DNA of 64,000 nt from Flagellimonas sediminis (GCF_010500845.1 NZ_JAAAMI010000002.1:1-64000), one strand, 5' to 3'. Numbered from the stretch's first letter, positions 9,681-18,932 are shown. Notes: generated from the sequence alone by a model not told the origin. Made by a program: numbers and translations.

Positions 9681-10855
9681 CCAATAAGTTGGCCCCTTTT
9701 GATGATGCTTTTACAGTGGTAGTGGCCCCTCCTCCGGTACGAGGAATTGGAAACGCTGGCGGATTCAAGATGATGATCCAAGATCGTGGAGGATTGGGTA
9801 CGGAGCAATTGTTACAGGCCGGGTATCAACTTATGGCGGCAGCCAACCAAGACCCTGCGCTCAGCAGTGTGTTCACTTTTTTTAATTCAAGTTCACCACA
9901 ATTGTTCTTTGATCTGGACAAGGAAAAGGCCCAGACCATGGGAGTGCCTATCGAAGAGATCTCAAGTGCCATGGAAGTATACATGGGATCTGCCTTCGTG
10001 AACGATTTTAACATGCAAGGTAAAACCTTTAGGGTAACGGCACAGGCAGATGGTGAATATCGATATACTCCCCAAGACCTTACCAGAATCAGGGTACGGA
10101 ACAGGAATGGTGAAATGGTACCCTTGAGTGCTGTGGGCCAGTTAAGGGATATTTCGGGACCAGCAAGGGTGCCCAGATACAACCTTTATCCCGCATTGGC
10201 ACTTTCCGGTAACGTTAACCCCGGCTATAGTTCAGGGGAGGCTCTGGAAGCCATGGAACGTTTGGCGGACCAAATCTTGCCCGAGGGAATTGATTATGAA
10301 TGGACGGAATTGGCCTATCAACAAAAAGAATCAGGAAATACCGCAGGTATCGCCTTTGGATTGGCCGTTTTGTTTGTGTTCCTGTTGTTGGCGGCCCAGT
10401 ATGAAAGTTGGGTGCTACCCTTGGCCGTGATCCTGATTGTGCCCATGTGTTTGCTTTCATCCATGACCGGGATTGGACTGTTGGGCATGGACAATAACAT
10501 CCTTACACAGATCGGATTGGTGGTCCTTGTGGGATTGGCCAGTAAAAATGCCATCCTGATCGTTGAGTTTGCCAAACAATTGGAAGATCAAGGATATCCC
10601 TTGGAAAAAGCAGCCATGGAAGCGGCTCGATTAAGACTTCGTCCCATATTGATGACCGCATTTGCCTTCATTTTGGGTGTTGTGCCCTTGGTTTTGGCAT
10701 CCGGGGCAGGGGCAGAAATGAGACGTTCCTTGGGAACGGCAGTGTTCAGTGGAATGTTGGGGGTAACCTTCTTTGGCTTACTGTTCACACCAGTTTTTTA
10801 TGTGCTCTGTAGAAATATTGGGAAAAGAAAAACAAAGGCAATCGAATTAAACTAA
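9677..10855 (+). CDS. RND efflux pump, HAE1/AcrB-like, C-terminal part (frameshifted)
   Basis: 392 codons from a TTG whose bases overlap the upstream stop (TTGA), but homologous sequence in this frame already begins at 9647 (SITFKGLQQELTNKLAPFDD). It carries the rest of the second porter domain, TM8-TM12 and the typical motifs GLASKNAILIVEFAKQL and ARLRLRPILMTAFAFILGV. Joined by a -1 shift at the A6 tract 9642-9647, the two parts give one normal-length pump. A separately translated half would lack an N-terminal helix and begin inside a porter domain, so an independent protein is unlikely. Followed 8 bases later by the outer membrane factor gene. Confidence 0.9.
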   Translation: MTNKLAPFDDAFTVVVAPPPVRGIGNAGGFKMMIQDRGGLGTEQLLQAGYQLMAAANQDPALSSVFTFFNSSSPQLFFDLDKEKAQTMGVPIEEISSAMEVYMGSAFVNDFNMQGKTFRVTAQADGEYRYTPQDLTRIRVRNRNGEMVPLSAVGQLRDISGPARVPRYNLYPALALSGNVNPGYSSGEALEAMERLADQILPEGIDYEWTELAYQQKESGNTAGIAFGLAVLFVFLLLAAQYESWVLPLAVILIVPMCLLSSMTGIGLLGMDNNILTQIGLVVLVGLASKNAILIVEFAKQLEDQGYPLEKAAMEAARLRLRPILMTAFAFILGVVPLVLASGAGAEMRRSLGTAVFSGMLGVTFFGLLFTPVFYVLCRNIGKRKTKAIELN

Positions 10856-10863
10856 TAACAGGA

Positions 10864-12303
10864 ATGAAATATTCAAGAACAATAATAAAATCCGTTATGA
10901 TCCTTTTTGGGGTGTTCTCTGTCCATGGACAGGAGTTGGATACTTCCAAATGGAGATGGCGGGATACATCCAAAGAGGATGTGGTGCTATATATCGGGAA
11001 TGATACCATAAGCAAAAATGTATGGCCCATCACGCAGGATAAACAATGGTGGGAAGCTTTCGGTTATCCAACCTTGGATACTTTGGAAAGCAAGGCCTTG
11101 GAGCAGAATCTTGATCTAAAAATAGCCTTGGCCAAACTGAACCAGGCCAGGGCCAACAAACATATTGCCATGTCCACCATGTTTCCGACCATTCGGGTGG
11201 AACCTTCGTTCACGAGGCAGGAGTTTTCGGCCAACCGACCTAATCCGTTTGGAGGGCAACTGGGACCGGCAACTTTGAGTACCTACCAAGCTCCGGTCAC
11301 GGCTTCTTATGAGTTGGATGTCTTTGGTAAAAACTTGAACAATTTTGAAGCTAATAATTTGGTCTACAAGGCTACTGAAGAGAATCGAAAGCAGATATTG
11401 CTGGAGGTGACCACCGAAGTGGCAGGTAATTACTTTTTGTTGGTCCGATTGGATGCTGAGATTGATTTGCTGAAGCACACGGAAAAAACCAGACTCGATA
11501 ATTTGGAGATAGCCTCCACCAGATACAACGCAGGTCTGGTAAGCCAGATTGATGAACTTAGGGCAAAAACGGAATTGGCTTCGGTACAGGTACAACTGAA
11601 AAACACCCAAAGATTAAGATCCGAAATAGAACTTATATTGGCCACGTTGGTCGGGGAAGATGCCAGTACGTTTGAGGTGCCCCATGCCAACATACAATAT
11701 CTTCCACCCAATGTTGAATTTTTGAGGAAAGATTCATTGGTGGTTACGAGACCGGATTTACGGGCTTCAAAATTGATGATTGAGTCAGCGGAAAAAATGC
11801 TGGTCAATCAAAAGAAACAATTGTTGCCCTCCTTCCAATTGAGTGGGGCCTACGGCTATCTTTCTGGGGATTCGGACAATCTCATTGAGCGGGACAGCAG
11901 AACGTGGTTTGCTGGTGTTACGGCTTCTCTTCCGGTATTTGAAGGAGGTAAGAAACGCGCTGAGATTAAGCTGAGAAAGAGTGAATTGGAGGAGGAACAT
12001 AGAAATTATGAGCAAAACCTGCTTCAATCATACAGGCAAGTGGAAAATGCATTCTCCAATTTGCATTGGATACGGGAACAGTTGTTGGCACAACAGGAGT
12101 TTGTGGTGGCGGCACGGGATGCTGCCCTTTTGACCAATGAACGATACAGAAAAGGATTGGTAAACTATATAGATGTAGTGGATGCAGAGCGTCAGGTACT
12201 TGAAGCGGAACGCCTTAGTGTCCAACTTTTTGGACAGGAACTTACTGAACGGGTCAATTTGATACGATCAATGGCACTTGATTCCGGGCGATTGGAAAAT
12301 TGA
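10864..12303 (+). CDS. RND efflux outer membrane factor (TolC/NodT family)
   Basis: 479 aa. Signal peptide (MKYSRTIIKSVMILFGVFSVHGQ), then two OEP repeats made of long alpha-helical and beta-barrel segments. Typical phrases are LDLKIALAKLNQARANKHIA, SYELDVFGKNLNNFEANN, ASLPVFEGGKKRAEIKLRKSE and YRKGLVNYIDVVDAERQVLEAE. Unlike classic NodT members there is no lipobox cysteine at the signal cleavage site. It forms the exit duct of the tripartite pump encoded by the two preceding genes and is the last gene of the operon. It is followed by a bidirectional hairpin terminator. Confidence 0.93.
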   Translation: MKYSRTIIKSVMILFGVFSVHGQELDTSKWRWRDTSKEDVVLYIGNDTISKNVWPITQDKQWWEAFGYPTLDTLESKALEQNLDLKIALAKLNQARANKHIAMSTMFPTIRVEPSFTRQEFSANRPNPFGGQLGPATLSTYQAPVTASYELDVFGKNLNNFEANNLVYKATEENRKQILLEVTTEVAGNYFLLVRLDAEIDLLKHTEKTRLDNLEIASTRYNAGLVSQIDELRAKTELASVQVQLKNTQRLRSEIELILATLVGEDASTFEVPHANIQYLPPNVEFLRKDSLVVTRPDLRASKLMIESAEKMLVNQKKQLLPSFQLSGAYGYLSGDSDNLIERDSRTWFAGVTASLPVFEGGKKRAEIKLRKSELEEEHRNYEQNLLQSYRQVENAFSNLHWIREQLLAQQEFVVAARDAALLTNERYRKGLVNYIDVVDAERQVLEAERLSVQLFGQELTERVNLIRSMALDSGRLEN

Positions 12304-12328
12304 GGATGAAAATTGCTGATTGAAAAAG

Positions 12329-12364
12329 AAAAGAACCCCTGCTGCATGCGGGGGTTTCTTTTTA
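12329..12364. terminator. bidirectional intrinsic terminator
   Basis: GC-rich hairpin: stem CCCCTGC/GCGGGGG (one G-T pair) closed by flanking AAAGAA/TTTCTTT, loop TGCAT. It has A-rich sequence on the left and T-rich on the right, so it can work in both directions. It sits between the convergent efflux operon and the serine hydrolase gene. Confidence 0.85.
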
Positions 12365-12388
12365 TAAGGCCATAAAGACCAAATTGTG

Positions 12389-14023
12389 TTATTCCGTTTT
12401 TTCAAACCATAGGTTTCGTACCCTGCCATCGGAAATCCAAACTCCAGTAATCTTTCCATTTTCACGCTTGAATTTTAATGTGCTCAATGGATATTCACCC
12501 TGTAATAAATCCTTGAATTTTTGCGTGAGGGTCAATTCACCAAACCGTATATGAAAAGCATACAACTTTCCTTCCCTATAAAAGATGGAATAGGAGGTAT
12601 GGATTTCGGGACTATAATAAGCTCCTACATATTCTTCCGCATCGGCATCAGTTAGGGGTTCTTCCTTGAATTTTTTAAAATGAAGTGATCGGTTGGAGCC
12701 TGGGATATAATCAAATTGATTTTCATGGAACTCCAATTTGGTACCATTTTGGGAGTCCAGGGCTTCAAATTTTCCATCTGCAACGGGTAGGAAAGCAGTT
12801 TTTGATTGACCTAAAAACAACGTATCGCCGTTAACAGAAATACGCTGTTCTATATAGGTGTCATCATCCCAATAATCACCCACATAGGATTCCATGGTCG
12901 ACTTTGAAATTTTGGCCACCTTCAGTTTTTTATAGGGAGCGGGCTTGCCGAATAGAATACCGGCAATGTCATTGGATTTGCCCCCAGGTCCCGAAGATGA
13001 AAAATTGGTAATGATGGCAATACTCGTTTTCTCCTCTGGGAATACCGCTACATTGGAACGGAAACCACCAATGGAACCGCCATGGGTAATCCGTTTTTTG
13101 CCGTATAGTTTGTCCACATTCACACCGAAGGCATATTCCAGATAACTCCCATCATTCAAGGGGTCCAAGGTCTGCATGGTTCGGAATATGTTTTCCCATC
13201 CAGGTTGCGGATCATAATAGTTTTTCAGGTACTTTAAAAGGTCGGCCGTAGTGGTGTGCATATTGCCAGAACCCACATAACCCCAATACTCTACCGCTCG
13301 GATAAAGCCATTTCTTTGGGTATAGTAGGAGGTAGCGTTGTTCGGGACAATCCGGTCATAGCGATCTTCCACATAGGTTTCGTGCATGCCCAAAGGAACG
13401 AAAATATCTTCCTTCATAAAATCCATAAAGGACTTATGGGTCACTTTTTCAATAATGTTGGCCAAGAACATATATCCTGTGTTGCAGTAGAGATACTCGG
13501 AACCTGGCTCAAAATTGAGCTCCGTTTGTAGTTGCATGATACGATCTAGATCTGCGTTGGTCCGCGAGTCGTCATTACGCCATCCGGCCAAGGCAAAGAG
13601 GGCGTGGAGGCTCCGAAGGCCGCTGGTATGGTGCATCATCTGACGGATGGTAATCTTACTGCCAAAAGGGGCAAGTCCATCAATGTATTTGTCGATGGTA
13701 TCATCAATGGATAGTTTACCCTGTTCCTGTAATAGTACAATGCCCAACGCACTGAACTGTTTGGATACCGAGGCCACATTGAACAAAGTCCCCGTGGCAT
13801 TGGGTACTAAATATTCCATACTCGCCAATCCATAGGCTTTGGAGTACACCACCTTATCGCCTTGCATAATGGCTATGGCACCTCCTGGGTGATTGGGCTT
13901 GTTCCATGCTTGGAACAGGCTGTCGATTTGCGCTTCTTTTTCCCTACCCAGTTGGCCATATGTAGCGGCCCACAAGAGGAAAAAAATACAACTTACGGTT
14001 TTAGGATTCCAGGTTCTCATCAT
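12389..14023 (-). CDS. beta-lactamase-fold serine hydrolase (class C / D-aminopeptidase-like)
   Basis: About 544 aa from the ATG at 14023, giving signal peptide MMRTWNPKTVSCIFFLLWAA. Catalytic motifs of the AmpC/DD-peptidase superfamily are complete: SVSK (S85, K88), YCN (Y179, N181) and HGG (H314). A C-terminal extension of about 180 residues is beta-rich, like the lipocalin-like tail of D-aminopeptidase-type members. It is the distal gene of a minus-strand operon with an M20 peptidase (1 base between genes), a D-aminoacylase-family protein and a D-amino-acid-type transaminase. This points to hydrolysis of peptides containing D-residues rather than antibiotic resistance. Substrate not provable from sequence. 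Confidence 0.88.
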   Translation of the reverse strand: MMRTWNPKTVSCIFFLLWAATYGQLGREKEAQIDSLFQAWNKPNHPGGAIAIMQGDKVVYSKAYGLASMEYLVPNATGTLFNVASVSKQFSALGIVLLQEQGKLSIDDTIDKYIDGLAPFGSKITIRQMMHHTSGLRSLHALFALAGWRNDDSRTNADLDRIMQLQTELNFEPGSEYLYCNTGYMFLANIIEKVTHKSFMDFMKEDIFVPLGMHETYVEDRYDRIVPNNATSYYTQRNGFIRAVEYWGYVGSGNMHTTTADLLKYLKNYYDPQPGWENIFRTMQTLDPLNDGSYLEYAFGVNVDKLYGKKRITHGGSIGGFRSNVAVFPEEKTSIAIITNFSSSGPGGKSNDIAGILFGKPAPYKKLKVAKISKSTMESYVGDYWDDDTYIEQRISVNGDTLFLGQSKTAFLPVADGKFEALDSQNGTKLEFHENQFDYIPGSNRSLHFKKFKEEPLTDADAEEYVGAYYSPEIHTSYSIFYREGKLYAFHIRFGELTLTQKFKDLLQGEYPLSTLKFKRENGKITGVWISDGRVRNLWFEKTE

Positions 14024-14024
14024 C

Positions 14025-15326
14025 TTATTTTTCCAATCCTGCCTCGGCCAAGGTGACCAATAAAGCCAATTGGATGGATTCATCCCCTGACTCATCGTTC
14101 AGGTACCATTCGTGCAAGGAATGGGCACCACCTCCTTGACCACCACGACCGATACAGACCGATGGAATTCCTTTGGAAACAGGTATGTTGATGTTAGTGG
14201 AACCACGACCCAAACTTGGGACAACACCAAAGTATTGGGTAGCTGCCATGGTGCGCTGTACCAATGGGAGCGAAGCTGGAAGTTCCCCGGAAGGTCTATC
14301 GCCAATTTTGGTCATTTCATAGGTAACTTCCCCTTTCACTCCGCTTGCGTTGTATGCAGTGATAGCCTTTTCTACCGAATTTAGCAAGATGGATTCGATC
14401 TCGTCCAAATTTTTTGGGTCGATGGCCCGCATATCTATTTCCGCCCAAGATTCAAAAGGAATGGAATTTACAGAGGTGCCTCCACCGATCCGACCTACAT
14501 TGAAACTGGTCTTGGGAATGTCACCCGAAGTATAGGCCCAAGCAGCTTCGGAAAACATATCGATGGCCTTACCCAAGGCGTGATGTGGGTTAGCCAGCCC
14601 AAATGCTCCCCAAGAATGGCCTCCTTTTCCCTTGATTTCTAATTTATAGCGTTTGGAACCCAATCCAGCATTGCTGATCCTGCCCATGCTTCCCCCGTCA
14701 ATGGCAATCCATGAATCGATGTCGAGGCCAGATTCATTAAAAATGTATTTCATTCCGCGAAGGTCACCCAGACCTTCTTCACCCACGGAACCTACAATCA
14801 ACACATCTTTTTCGGTTTTGATATCAGCCTTGTTCATGGCTTTCAACATACTGATGAGCATGGCCAAAGCCCTGGTGTCGTCCCCGATTCCGGGGGCTTT
14901 GAGCGTATCGCCTACTTTTTGAACGGTCACATTGGTTCCTTCTGGAAAAACTACATCCAAATGCGCATCCACGCCTACATATCCTGATTCGCCTGAGGTT
15001 CCTTTTCTAAGGCCGATGACGTTGCCGACTTTATCCGTCCAGATACTGTCAATACCAGCTTCCTCCAACATTTTGGCAAATACTTTTCCTTTTTCATCTT
15101 CCATGAAAGGAGGAGCCAACACTTCCGTAAGGGTAATGAGGTCGGCAGTAGTTTGGTCCATTTGCCCCTTGATAATTTCGAAGGCAGCCTTGACCTTTTT
15201 GGCTTTGGTCAATTTTTCAATTTCCTTGGTGTACTGCTTTTCAATGGTTGGAGTTTCTTGTGCTTTCAGAATGCAAGTTGCCAATCCGAGGGCAAGAACA
15301 AATGCTATTGAAGTTTTTTTCATCAT
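14025..15326 (-). CDS. M20-family metallopeptidase, exported
   Basis: 433 aa. Signal peptide (MMKKTSIAFVLALGLATCILKAQ), then an M20 (PepT/ArgE-like) fold. The di-zinc ligand set is visible: H122-x-D124 in GVDAHLDVV, D149/D150 in GIGDDTRAL, the catalytic/metal pair E183-E184 in SVGEEGLGDLRG, D210 in IAIDGG and a C-terminal His about 402 in GGAHSLHEW. A dimerisation-domain insert (GGHSWGAFGLANPHHALGKA) lies between. It likely cleaves small peptides or N-acyl amino acids in the periplasm. It sits between the serine hydrolase and the D-aminoacylase-family gene with gaps of 1 and 9 bases. Confidence 0.9.
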   Translation of the reverse strand: MMKKTSIAFVLALGLATCILKAQETPTIEKQYTKEIEKLTKAKKVKAAFEIIKGQMDQTTADLITLTEVLAPPFMEDEKGKVFAKMLEEAGIDSIWTDKVGNVIGLRKGTSGESGYVGVDAHLDVVFPEGTNVTVQKVGDTLKAPGIGDDTRALAMLISMLKAMNKADIKTEKDVLIVGSVGEEGLGDLRGMKYIFNESGLDIDSWIAIDGGSMGRISNAGLGSKRYKLEIKGKGGHSWGAFGLANPHHALGKAIDMFSEAAWAYTSGDIPKTSFNVGRIGGGTSVNSIPFESWAEIDMRAIDPKNLDEIESILLNSVEKAITAYNASGVKGEVTYEMTKIGDRPSGELPASLPLVQRTMAATQYFGVVPSLGRGSTNINIPVSKGIPSVCIGRGGQGGGAHSLHEWYLNDESGDESIQLALLVTLAEAGLEK

Positions 15327-15335
15327 GTTGAGGTG

Positions 15336-16919
15336 CTATTGTTTACGTAATACTTTTCCTGATTTGATATCCTTGAACTCACCTTCATCCACGGCCAACC
15401 CTCCATTCACCAAAACATATTCGATGCCTTCGGAGTATTGATGGGGTTTTTCAAAAGTGGCCTTGTCGATGATGGTCTCTGGATTGAATATGGTGATATC
15501 TGCCCTCATTCCTTCCTTGATGAGTCCACGGTCCGTGAGATTCAGGCTTTGGGCAGGTAGATAGGTCATTTTTCTTATGGCTTCGGAAAGTTCCAGAGTA
15601 TGCTTTTCCCTCACGTAAAGCCCCAATACCCTTGGGAAGGTTCCATACCAACGGGGGTGCGGGTGACCCATGCCTGGTTCCACTAAACGCCCGTCTGAAC
15701 CGATCATGGTCATCGGATGCTTCATGATGCGTTCCACATCTTCTTCGGCCATGGCATGGTATACACAGGATGCCCCGCCGTTCAATTGGGCTTTTATGAC
15801 CAAGTCCGCCCCATTTTCCACGGAAGGTTCTAAATTGTGTTGTTCGCACCAATACTTCAATGTTTTTCCTTCCAGTTCCGGGGCCCATTCCACTTTCGCA
15901 AATTGGATTCGGTCTAAATCCGAACCGCCTCGGTCATTCAAAATATTGAAGACAATCCCATTTTTAATACTGTCGCGAAGTACAGGGTCTTCCACCCGTG
16001 CCTTGAATTCTTCTTGACCACCAGCCCTTGCCCAACTTGGGATAAGCACCGAAATACTGGTATAACTGGCTGCGTAAGGGTATTGGTCCATTTTAATGTC
16101 CAATCCCTTTGCCCGTGCGGAATCTACCATGGCCAAGGTACGGACACTCTTGCCCCACATGGGTTTACCAATGGCTTTGTGGTGGGTAAGGATTACTGGA
16201 ATGTCTGCATCCTCGGAAATTTGGATAGCTTCTTGCACGGCATCGAAAAGTCCCAGTCCTTCCTCCCGTAAGTGGGAAGTATAGATGCCCCCGTATTTGG
16301 AGGCCACTTTGGAAAGGTCGATTACTTCATCCACTTTGGAAAAGGCCCCGGGCAAATATTTCAATCCAGTGGAAATACCATAGGCTCCATCTTTCATGGC
16401 ACTGTCGATCTCTGCTTCCATGGCTTTGAGTTCCTCGGGAGTAGGAGCCCTGTTTTCGAGCCCCATAATATTTCTTCGAACTGTGTTATGGCCTACCAAA
16501 AAAGCGGCGTTCATGCCAATTCCTTTTTGTTGAAGACTGTCCATAAAAGGTTTCATGGGGTAGGGCGAACTGCCATCTGGACCGCCCAGTGCGGTGGTCA
16601 CTCCTTGGCGGACATGACTTTCGCAGGAATTCAATTCCATAATCGGTTCCAAATGGGCGTGCATGTCAATGAAACCAGGGGAAACGGCCAATCCTTCCGC
16701 ATTAATGATTCTGTCTGCTTTTGCATTATCCAAATCCCCCATGGCCACGATCATGGAATCTTTGATGGCAATATCGGTCACAACGGGTTCTTCTCCCTTA
16801 CCATCATAAACGGTTCCGTTCAGAATAAGCAGGTCATATTTTTTGCTGCAGGATGAAAGAATCAACACGGATACCAAAAGAATCATCGTGCTAACTAAAG
16901 CGGGTGTTTTATAGATCAT
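15336..16919 (-). CDS. D-aminoacylase-family amidohydrolase, lipoprotein
   Basis: 527 aa. Lipoprotein signal with lipobox LSSC (Cys24), then an amidohydrolase barrel: H87-x-H89 in PGFIDMHAHLEP, later metal-region histidines in TSHLREEG and LTHHKAIGKPMWG, and the catalytic Asp in MIGSDGRLVEPGMGHPH. These are hallmarks of N-acyl-D-amino-acid deacylases. Where classic D-aminoacylases have a GNCG motif supplying a metal-binding Cys, this protein reads GGPDGSSP, so metal binding or substrate may differ. It is anchored outside the cytoplasm with the M20 peptidase. Next to a D-amino-acid-type transaminase it plausibly releases D-amino acids from acylated or peptide precursors. A dipeptidase-like activity is an alternative. 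Confidence 0.85.
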   Translation of the reverse strand: MIYKTPALVSTMILLVSVLILSSCSKKYDLLILNGTVYDGKGEEPVVTDIAIKDSMIVAMGDLDNAKADRIINAEGLAVSPGFIDMHAHLEPIMELNSCESHVRQGVTTALGGPDGSSPYPMKPFMDSLQQKGIGMNAAFLVGHNTVRRNIMGLENRAPTPEELKAMEAEIDSAMKDGAYGISTGLKYLPGAFSKVDEVIDLSKVASKYGGIYTSHLREEGLGLFDAVQEAIQISEDADIPVILTHHKAIGKPMWGKSVRTLAMVDSARAKGLDIKMDQYPYAASYTSISVLIPSWARAGGQEEFKARVEDPVLRDSIKNGIVFNILNDRGGSDLDRIQFAKVEWAPELEGKTLKYWCEQHNLEPSVENGADLVIKAQLNGGASCVYHAMAEEDVERIMKHPMTMIGSDGRLVEPGMGHPHPRWYGTFPRVLGLYVREKHTLELSEAIRKMTYLPAQSLNLTDRGLIKEGMRADITIFNPETIIDKATFEKPHQYSEGIEYVLVNGGLAVDEGEFKDIKSGKVLRKQ

Positions 16920-16929
16920 AATTACATTT

Positions 16930-17808
16930 TTATAAGGTCACTTCAGAAGTGTCGATTTCTTTTAGAGCAGCAAGGGCTTCCTGCAGTTTTTGGGTTATTG
17001 GACCAAAATTGTCCGGTGCATGATAGGTATGATTACCTAACTGGGCAATGGACGCAATTTGAGTTGATGTCCCCGTAAAAAAGGCTTCTTCCATAGATGG
17101 TATTTCTTCCACGGAAATCCCTCTTTCTACCAGTGGGATGTTCAGTTCTTGGCAAAGCTTCACAAGAATTTTTCTGGTAATGCCATCCAAAATATGTTCG
17201 TTGGCAGGGTGGGTAATCACCGAACCATTCTTCACAAAAAAGATGTTGGTGTGCGATCCCTCGGTAATGATGCCGTCACGAACTAAAGCAGCTTCATCCG
17301 TTCCGACCAACATGGCGGCCTCATTGGTCATGATGTTGCCCAGCAGGGAAATGGATTTGATATCGCAGCGGTGCCATCTAAAATCGGTTTGTAAAATGGC
17401 ATGCATGTTCTTTTGGTTGATGTAGGGCATTTGAAAGGGCAGGGCATACATCATCACAGTGGCGGGAATACCCTTTGGGTAGGAATGCTTTCGAGGGGCC
17501 ACACCACGGGTAACCTGCATGTAGATAAGACAAGGCTGGTCCACAAGTCCCGAAGCAATCAATAAGGGTTTGATTTCCTTTTCCAGGTCGGATACCTGAT
17601 ACTCGATGCCGATTTTTACGAGATTTTCCTGTAGTCGGTCCAAATGGGCCTTTTTGTAGAAAATGCCGTTTTCCAGTTGTACCATCACTTCATAAATGCC
17701 ATCCCCGAAGAGGAATCCACGATCGAATACCGAAATGGTGGCATTTTCACTGGTTACAATTTCACCGTTCAAAAAAACCTTTGCAGGAAAATTACCTTTG
17801 GGCAGCAT
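16930..17808 (-). CDS. class IV aminotransferase, D-amino-acid transaminase type
   Basis: 292 aa PLP enzyme of fold type IV. The Schiff-base lysine is K151 (CDIKSISLLGN), the cofactor-contact Glu is E183 (ITEGSHTNIF), and FDRGFLFGDGIYE marks the N-terminal domain. The substrate-carboxylate motif RGVAPRKHSYP (R106, H108) is that of D-alanine transaminases; branched-chain enzymes lack this R-x-H. It should interconvert D-amino acids and 2-oxo acids in the cytosol. It is the first gene of the minus-strand operon (10 bases before the deacylase gene), making a coherent D-amino-acid catabolic set. Confidence 0.87.
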   Translation of the reverse strand: MLPKGNFPAKVFLNGEIVTSENATISVFDRGFLFGDGIYEVMVQLENGIFYKKAHLDRLQENLVKIGIEYQVSDLEKEIKPLLIASGLVDQPCLIYMQVTRGVAPRKHSYPKGIPATVMMYALPFQMPYINQKNMHAILQTDFRWHRCDIKSISLLGNIMTNEAAMLVGTDEAALVRDGIITEGSHTNIFFVKNGSVITHPANEHILDGITRKILVKLCQELNIPLVERGISVEEIPSMEEAFFTGTSTQIASIAQLGNHTYHAPDNFGPITQKLQEALAALKEIDTSEVTL

Positions 17809-17922
17809 GTTCGTGGGTTGGTTTTGGTCATAAGCTGTGAAGGTAACGGTTATTTCATTAAATTAAAACACTGCAAAGCCGTTAAATGGGCAGTAGATTT
17901 AAGTTTTGGGAATGTGGTAAAA

Positions 17923-18261
17923 ATGGATGAAAATTTTGGTGTAAAATATAAGGACCACTTCAAGTTATATGTACAAGTAAAGGATAAGGTTAAGTTTGAA
18001 TCCTTATTGCATACTAATGAGGTTCCATTTTATTCGGATATAAACGACCAGACCGGACCAAATATAGATGTCAGGTACTTTTTGCTTGATGAGGATAGAC
18101 CGTTAATTGACAAAATTGTTAAATCAAATGGAATCATAGCAAGTACTGAAACCATACTGCTGCATGATATTCATGACACGAAGAAATCGATGAAGTTTTC
18201 ATTTATTGTCATTTTGATAATGGCACTAATCACAGTTATTGCAATAATATTTTTTGGTTGA
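17923..18261 (+). CDS. small C-terminally anchored protein, unknown function
   Basis: About 112 aa from the ATG at 17923; the longer open frame upstream is the shadow of the aminotransferase gene. A soluble, charged N-terminal region (KDHFKLYVQVKDKVKFESLL) is followed by one C-terminal membrane helix (FSFIVILIMALITVIAIIFFG). No family is recognised. A strong terminator follows its stop codon immediately, which supports it being a transcribed gene. Confidence 0.65.
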   Translation: MDENFGVKYKDHFKLYVQVKDKVKFESLLHTNEVPFYSDINDQTGPNIDVRYFLLDEDRPLIDKIVKSNGIIASTETILLHDIHDTKKSMKFSFIVILIMALITVIAIIFFG

Positions 18262-18262
18262 A

Positions 18263-18291
18263 AAAACGCCAGAATTACCTTCTGGCGTTTT
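18263..18291 (+). terminator. intrinsic terminator (12-bp perfect stem)
   Basis: AAAACGCCAGAA - TTACC - TTCTGGCGTTTT: a perfect 12-base-pair stem with a 5-base loop, starting 2 bases after the stop of the small membrane protein gene. A and T flanks would let it work on both strands. Confidence 0.88.
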
Positions 18292-18409
18292 CCAAGGAAG
18301 CTCCTTTTTCCAGAATAATAAAATCCGACCAATTGGCAGTTAAAAATTATAACATCACATTTTTTGAAATTCCCCCAAGTTTTAGCGTACTTCACAAAAA
18401 ACAAATTAC

Positions 18410-18931
18410 ATGATCATTTTTGTGGATATGGACGAGGTCATCGCAGATGCTTACACGGCCCATATCGAAATCTATAACCAGGAATTTAATGCCAACCTTC
18501 AAATTGAAGATTGTTTTGGTAAAGAAGCTTGGCAATGCGTTCCCGAGGAACACCAACTTTCCATCAAGCAACACACACATCGTGTTGGTTTTTTCAAGGA
18601 TTTAAGAATTATTCAGGACAGCCAGGAAGTATTGCGGGAGTTGAGCCTTAAACACGATGTTTATATTGCATCCGCTGCCATGGAATTTCCTCAGTCACTT
18701 CGTGAGAAATCTGATTGGCTGGATGCATTTTTTCCCTTTATCCCATGGCAAAAACGTATCTTATGCGGTGATAAGTTTATTTTGAAGGGAGACCTCCTCA
18801 TCGATGACAGGAGTAAAAATCTCAAAAATTTTGATGGACGGACCATTATGTTCACTTCCCCACACAACACCAATACAACCGATTTTGAAAGGGCCGATAC
18901 TTGGAAAGATATTGCCGATAAATTATTATAA
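18410..18931 (+). CDS. 5'(3')-deoxyribonucleotidase-like HAD phosphatase
   Basis: 173 aa, the usual length for the NT5C-like (5'(3')-deoxyribonucleotidase) HAD family. The nucleophile motif DMDEVIADAY lies near residues 6-15, a Ser/Thr motif in VYIASAAMEFPQ, the Lys region near KRILCGDK, and the acidic motif in DLLIDDRSKNLKNF. It probably dephosphorylates deoxyribonucleotides in the cytosol. The next gene starts 1 base after its stop, so it leads a plus-strand operon with two esterases and a VanX-type dipeptidase. The link to those functions is unclear. Confidence 0.82.
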   Translation: MIIFVDMDEVIADAYTAHIEIYNQEFNANLQIEDCFGKEAWQCVPEEHQLSIKQHTHRVGFFKDLRIIQDSQEVLRELSLKHDVYIASAAMEFPQSLREKSDWLDAFFPFIPWQKRILCGDKFILKGDLLIDDRSKNLKNFDGRTIMFTSPHNTNTTDFERADTWKDIADKLL

Positions 18932-18932
18932 G

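Noticed and set aside
12389-14023. Antibiotic-resistance AmpC beta-lactamase
   Set aside because: The S-x-x-K fold is shared with many peptidases and esterases; the long C-terminal tail and the D-amino-acid operon context argue for peptide hydrolysis.
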